Shown here piece after piece: positions 21,399-22,911 of a stretch of 22,911 bases of DNA. The position numbers were made by a program, and so were the translations under genes. A model generated the notes under the pieces. It was not told the origin of the DNA. It worked only from the letters and a program-made list of their open reading frames with translations, and did not search any database. Source of the DNA: an uncultured Clostridium sp. (GTDB taxonomy: Bacteria; Bacillota; Clostridia; TANB77; CAG-508); assembly GCA_945874585.1 (NCBI GenBank), contig CAMCHB010000005.1:1-22911 (forward strand). The letters are read 5' to 3'. Every line of letters starts with the position of its first letter. Within the stretch, counting starts at the first letter, position 1.

Positions 21399-21923
21399 TT
21401 ATACTAACTCTAATATAGCAACTTCTGCTGCGTCACCTTTTCTTGGTCCAGCTTTTACAATTCTTGTATAGCCACCTTTTCTTTCTCCATATTTAGGTGC
21501 TATTTCATTAAATAGTTTACCTGGAATATCGATATTTTTTCCGTCAGCATCTTTTACTTTGTTAAGATTTTTCATCATTTTTCTTCTAGCATTTAATCTT
21601 GATGGTTGATCTTTTTGTCTTTTTTCTGTTGTTTCAGCTTTAACAACTTTTAAGAATTCATTTCCGTTTTTACTTTTTACTAATTCTGTTACTTTGTTTC
21701 CATTACCATCTAATTTTGCTTTGACAACCTTAACATCTACCATATCAAAATTATCTTTTTCTTTAATAGCTAAAGATATCATACTGTCAGCAATTGCTTT
21801 TACTTCTTTTGCTCTTGCTTCCGTTGTTACGATTTTTCCATGTAACAACAAATCAGTTGTTTGACATTTTAACATGGCTAATCTATGATCTGTTGTTCTG
21901 CCCAATTTTCTGTTCTTTGCCAC
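21399..21923 (-). CDS. rplQ: 50S ribosomal protein L17, long form
   Basis: The protein has 174 residues and lines the polypeptide exit tunnel region of the large subunit. The N-terminus KNRKLGRTTDHRLAMLKCQ and the end YGERKGGYTRIVKAGPRKGD with AAEVAILELV are standard L17. Between them, about residues 60-125 form an extra lysine-rich stretch absent from the common forms of about 115-130 residues. From memory this long form occurs in Lachnospiraceae-like Clostridia. The start is a GTG at 21923, nine bases after AAGGAAG; a GTG at 21932 lies directly against that site and is unlikely. It is 23 bp downstream of rpoA and the last gene of the operon. Confidence 0.95.
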   Translation of the reverse strand: MAKNRKLGRTTDHRLAMLKCQTTDLLLHGKIVTTEARAKEVKAIADSMISLAIKEKDNFDMVDVKVVKAKLDGNGNKVTELVKSKNGNEFLKVVKAETTEKRQKDQPSRLNARRKMMKNLNKVKDADGKNIDIPGKLFNEIAPKYGERKGGYTRIVKAGPRKGDAAEVAILELV

Positions 21924-21946
21924 TTTTTTCACCTTCCTTGTTTTGC

Positions 21947-22894
21947 TTATTCTTCATCACTTGCGAAATCCAAATCCAATGAATGTAATTTGTTAATTAC
22001 TTCATCTAAAGATTTCTTTCCTAAATTTCTAACCCTCATCATTTCAGCTTCTGATTTATTAGCTAAATCTTCTACTGTAGAAATTCCTGCTCTCTTCAAG
22101 CAATTATATGATCGAACTGATAATTCTAATTCTTCGATTGGCATTTCTAGAATTTTTTCTTTCTTTGATTCTTCTTTTTCTACCATAACTTTTGTGTTCT
22201 TTGCAGTTTCAGATAAATCAATAAATAATTCTAGATGACCTGTCATAACTTTAGCAGCCAAGCTTAAAGCTTCATAAGGCTTTAGGCTACCATCTGTCCA
22301 AACCTCGATTGTTAGCTTATCATAGTCTACCATTTGACCAACTCTTGTATTTTCAACTGAATAGTTTACTTTCTTTACAGGAGTAAAAATTGAATCTATT
22401 GGAAGTACATTTAAAGCTTGATTTGGTTTCTTATTTTTTTCTGCTGTATTGTAACCTCTACCTTTTTCTGTTGTAAGTTCCATTTGTAAATGTCCGCCTT
22501 CTTCAACAGTTGCAATATGTAAATCACCATTTAGAACTTCGACCGTTCCATCTGTAATGATATCCTTTGCTGTTACTTCTCCTGGTCCTTTAAAATCAAT
22601 ATGCATGACTTTTTCAACATTCTCTTCAGATTTCAATCGAACACTTTTTAAATTAACGATTATTTCTGGTACATCTTCTACCACATTTGGAACCGTTGAG
22701 AATTCATGAAGAACCCCCTCAATTTTTATACTAGTAATTGCAGTTCCAGGAAGAGATGATAACAAAATTCTTCTTAGAGAATTCCCTATGGTCATTCCAT
22801 AACCACGCTCTAATGGTTGACATTCAAATTTTGCATAATTATTATCAACATCAACTTTTACGCACTCTATATTTGGTTTTTCGAATTCAATCAT
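21947..22894 (-). CDS. rpoA: DNA-directed RNA polymerase subunit alpha
   Basis: The protein has 315 residues, the normal length. The N-terminal domain (about 1-230) carries the dimerisation motif GYGMTIGNSLRRILLSSLPG and the assembly region. A flexible linker (KVMVEKEESKKEK) leads to the C-terminal domain (about 250-312), which contacts UP elements and activators (IEELELSVRSYNCLKRAGI, MRVRNLGKKSLDEVINKL). TAGGAG precedes the ATG at 22894. The gene is complete, but its operon continues beyond the window edge. It is followed by rplQ. Confidence 0.98.
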   Translation of the reverse strand: MIEFEKPNIECVKVDVDNNYAKFECQPLERGYGMTIGNSLRRILLSSLPGTAITSIKIEGVLHEFSTVPNVVEDVPEIIVNLKSVRLKSEENVEKVMHIDFKGPGEVTAKDIITDGTVEVLNGDLHIATVEEGGHLQMELTTEKGRGYNTAEKNKKPNQALNVLPIDSIFTPVKKVNYSVENTRVGQMVDYDKLTIEVWTDGSLKPYEALSLAAKVMTGHLELFIDLSETAKNTKVMVEKEESKKEKILEMPIEELELSVRSYNCLKRAGISTVEDLANKSEAEMMRVRNLGKKSLDEVINKLHSLDLDFASDEE

Positions 22895-22911
22895 GTTTTA
22901 TCTCCTATTCT

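Noticed and set aside
1..22911. tRNA or rRNA genes, CRISPR arrays, insertion sequences, prophage
   Set aside because: No cloverleaf-like sequence, regularly spaced repeats, transposase or phage genes were seen by eye; every gap is accounted for by regulatory elements or short AT-rich DNA.

Overview
The window looks like chromosomal DNA from a low-G+C, spore-forming member of the Bacillota, class Clostridia. The evidence is AT-rich DNA with strong AGGAGG-type ribosome binding sites, an agr-type peptide signalling module, a BofA/DUF2508 sporulation pair, T-box leaders on two aminoacyl-tRNA synthetase genes, a CIRCE element before groESL, and an rpoA-rplQ pair. The L17 protein has a large internal insertion and the seryl-tRNA synthetase has unusual motif 2/3 sequences. 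From memory, both fit Lachnospiraceae-like Clostridia, but this is a family-level impression, not a species call.

Layout. Positions 1-3053 hold a complete agr-type quorum-sensing module split into two convergent units. On the plus strand a LytTR response regulator overlaps a GHKL histidine kinase. On the minus strand an AgrB-type peptidase is followed by a 39-codon AgrD-type peptide gene. Terminators lie between the units. Positions 3235-5843 (minus) are a tight cluster: a small membrane protein, ispH, a class I methyltransferase and an RluA-type pseudouridine synthase. Positions 5987-9327 (minus) carry uvrC and a beta-CASP metallo-beta-lactamase protein. The latter is divergent from glmS (9522-11327, plus). 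Positions 11355-13965 (minus) carry bofA, a DUF2508 gene and thrS.

Positions 13966-14640 contain no protein gene. They hold two divergent T-box leaders, one for thrS (candidate specifier ACU) and one for serS (candidate specifier UCU), each with its own promoter. SerS is followed at once by the GTPase gene ysxC/engB, then by an NfeD-like gene and an SPFH (stomatin-like) gene. Positions 18273-19076 (minus) encode an unrecognised exported or membrane-anchored protein. GroEL and GroES follow on the minus strand behind a promoter and CIRCE operator. The window ends with rplQ and rpoA, the end of a ribosomal-protein operon.

Most genes are housekeeping: isoprenoid precursor synthesis, rRNA modification, DNA repair, amino-sugar synthesis, tRNA charging, ribosome assembly, chaperones and transcription. 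The accessory parts are the agr module and the unrecognised exported protein. The agr module is the best candidate for new biology, because the predicted signal precursor is very short and appears to encode a larger ring than the usual five residues.
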